From DATGHS01 sp035307785 (GTDB taxonomy: Bacteria > Planctomycetota > Planctomycetia > Gemmatales > Gemmataceae), in contig DATGHS010000214.1 in assembly GCA_035307785.1 (NCBI GenBank), positions 1-14,381 of the forward strand: a stretch of 14,381 bases of DNA, written 5' to 3'. Shown here one piece after another: positions 13,668 through 14,381 of this stretch. The notes beneath the pieces were generated by a model. It was not told the origin of the DNA, did not search any database, and saw nothing but the letters and a program-made list of their open reading frames with translations. Numbering within the stretch: the stretch's first letter is position 1; each line of letters starts with the position of its first letter. The translations under genes were made by a program, and so were the position numbers.

Positions 13668-14381
13668 ATGAATACCGAAGCCTACCGGCCCAGCGTGGAT
13701 GAACTGCTCATCGACTGGGAACTCCAGCGGCAAAAGGGAACGCCGGTCACGCCGGAAGAACTCTGCCGCGACTGCCCGGAGCTGCTGGACACGCTGAAGG
13801 AGCGCATCGCGGAGCAGATCAAGGCATCGCAACTGCTGGCGACGCCGACGGAGGCAGAGACAAAGCATGAAGATGGCGGAGCGCAAAAAAACGATGACAT
13901 TCCGGCAATTGCCGATCTAGCCACGCAATCGAAATTCCGCAATCTGCGCTTCCACGCCAAGGGCGGCCTCGGCGAAGTCTGGAAAGCAGATGACGAAACT
14001 CTCGGCCGCCAAGTCGCCCTGAAGCTGATCCAAAGCCGCCATAGCCACCGCGACGACGCCCTGGAACGCTTCCGCCGCGAGGCGGAAATCACCAGCGGCC
14101 TGGAGCATCCAGGCGTAGTGCCGGTCCACAGCATTGGCAACGCCGCCGACGGCCGACCGTGCTACACCATGCGCTTCATCGAAGGCGAGACCCTGCGAGA
14201 AGCGATCCGGAAATTCCACAATCCGCCCTCGCCCCGCGGGAGTGAGGGGACAGGGGTTCGGGGTGACTTCGCCAGTCTCTCATTCCGCCAACTTCTGCGC
14301 CACTTCATCGACGTGTGCAACACGGTGGCCTATGCTCACAGCCGCGGCATCATCCACCGCGACCTGAAGCCGGCGAACATC
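13668..14381 (+). CDS. Hanks-type Ser/Thr protein kinase, partial (right edge)
   Basis: 238 codons are present before the window ends. GAGG seven bases before the ATG supports the start. Residues 1-85 are the leader seen in planctomycetal kinases (SVDELLIDWELQRQKGTPVT, then EELCRDCPELLDTLKERI). The kinase domain begins about residue 94: the glycine loop is AKGGLGEVWKA (97-107), the ATP lysine is K119 in VALKL, the helix C glutamate is E138 in RREAE, and the catalytic loop HRDLKPAN has H230, D232, K234 and N237. The activation segment and everything after it are outside the window; in this group that is usually a membrane helix and a sensor region. Residues 186-200 (PPSPRGSEGTGVRGD) are extra and coded by a dispersed repeat inside the loop before helix E. 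An active kinase is likely, as all key residues visible are intact. Confidence 0.93.
   Translation, partial: MNTEAYRPSVDELLIDWELQRQKGTPVTPEELCRDCPELLDTLKERIAEQIKASQLLATPTEAETKHEDGGAQKNDDIPAIADLATQSKFRNLRFHAKGGLGEVWKADDETLGRQVALKLIQSRHSHRDDALERFRREAEITSGLEHPGVVPVHSIGNAADGRPCYTMRFIEGETLREAIRKFHNPPSPRGSEGTGVRGDFASLSFRQLLRHFIDVCNTVAYAHSRGIIHRDLKPANI
14226..14265 (+). repeat. Dispersed GC-rich repeat inserted in frame within the kinase gene
   Basis: The bases CCCTCGCCCC (14226 on), GTGAGGGGACAGGGG (14242 on) and TTCGGGGTGA match the style of the CCCTCACCCC...CCCTCTCCC intergenic repeat common in planctomycetes and some other phyla. It contains a hairpin (CCCTC 14226-14230 with GAGGG 14244-14248). 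Here it is read as PSPRGSEGTGVRG with no frame change, in a kinase loop known to vary in length. The family assignment is from memory of the repeat's appearance. Confidence 0.6.

Overview
The window looks like chromosomal DNA of a planctomycete, probably of the Gemmata/Pirellula type. The evidence is a GC-rich sequence, a Hanks-type Ser/Thr kinase with the planctomycetal N-terminal leader, a very long exported TPR-CHAT protein built on KLYPxSKYPxGHP repeats, a DUF4145/DUF4384-like membrane protein, sparse operons with long spacers, and a dispersed CCCTC.../GGGGTTCGGGG-type repeat. No rRNA, tRNA, CRISPR array or intact insertion sequence was seen.

Layout. (1) Bases 1-735 hold only small, weakly supported minus-strand reading frames, including a small membrane protein that runs off the left edge. 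(2) Bases 736-6017 form a minus-strand two-gene unit with a readable promoter. A single-pass membrane protein (4706-5944) is followed by a 1296-residue exported TPR-CHAT protein (736-4626), a putative caspase-like protease. (3) A minus-strand yaiI/yqxD (DUF188) gene (6245-6701) carries a frameshift and diverges from a plus-strand ABC-F ATPase of the Uup type (6885-8702). (4) A minus-strand pair follows: an MFS transporter (8901-10211), and upstream of it a thioredoxin-like exported protein (10277-11461). The latter gene is read through an in-frame TGA at codon 99, directly after a cysteine. A GC-rich hairpin begins right after the TGA, so this is a strong candidate selenoprotein. (5) A plus-strand acidic hypothetical protein (11828-12751) is followed by about 900 bases of accessory-looking DNA with a long hairpin, a cluster of GTGAC(A/G)GC direct and inverted repeats, and a hypothetical minus-strand frame. 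(6) A Ser/Thr protein kinase (13668 onward) is cut by the right edge. Its coding sequence carries an in-frame copy of a dispersed repeat in a variable loop.

The two most interesting points are the probable selenocysteine protein, which an ordinary gene caller would split or truncate, and the membrane-sensor plus exported TPR-CHAT module. The latter has the shape of a signalling or proteolytic system acting at or outside the cytoplasmic membrane. Functions for both are inferred from sequence features only.
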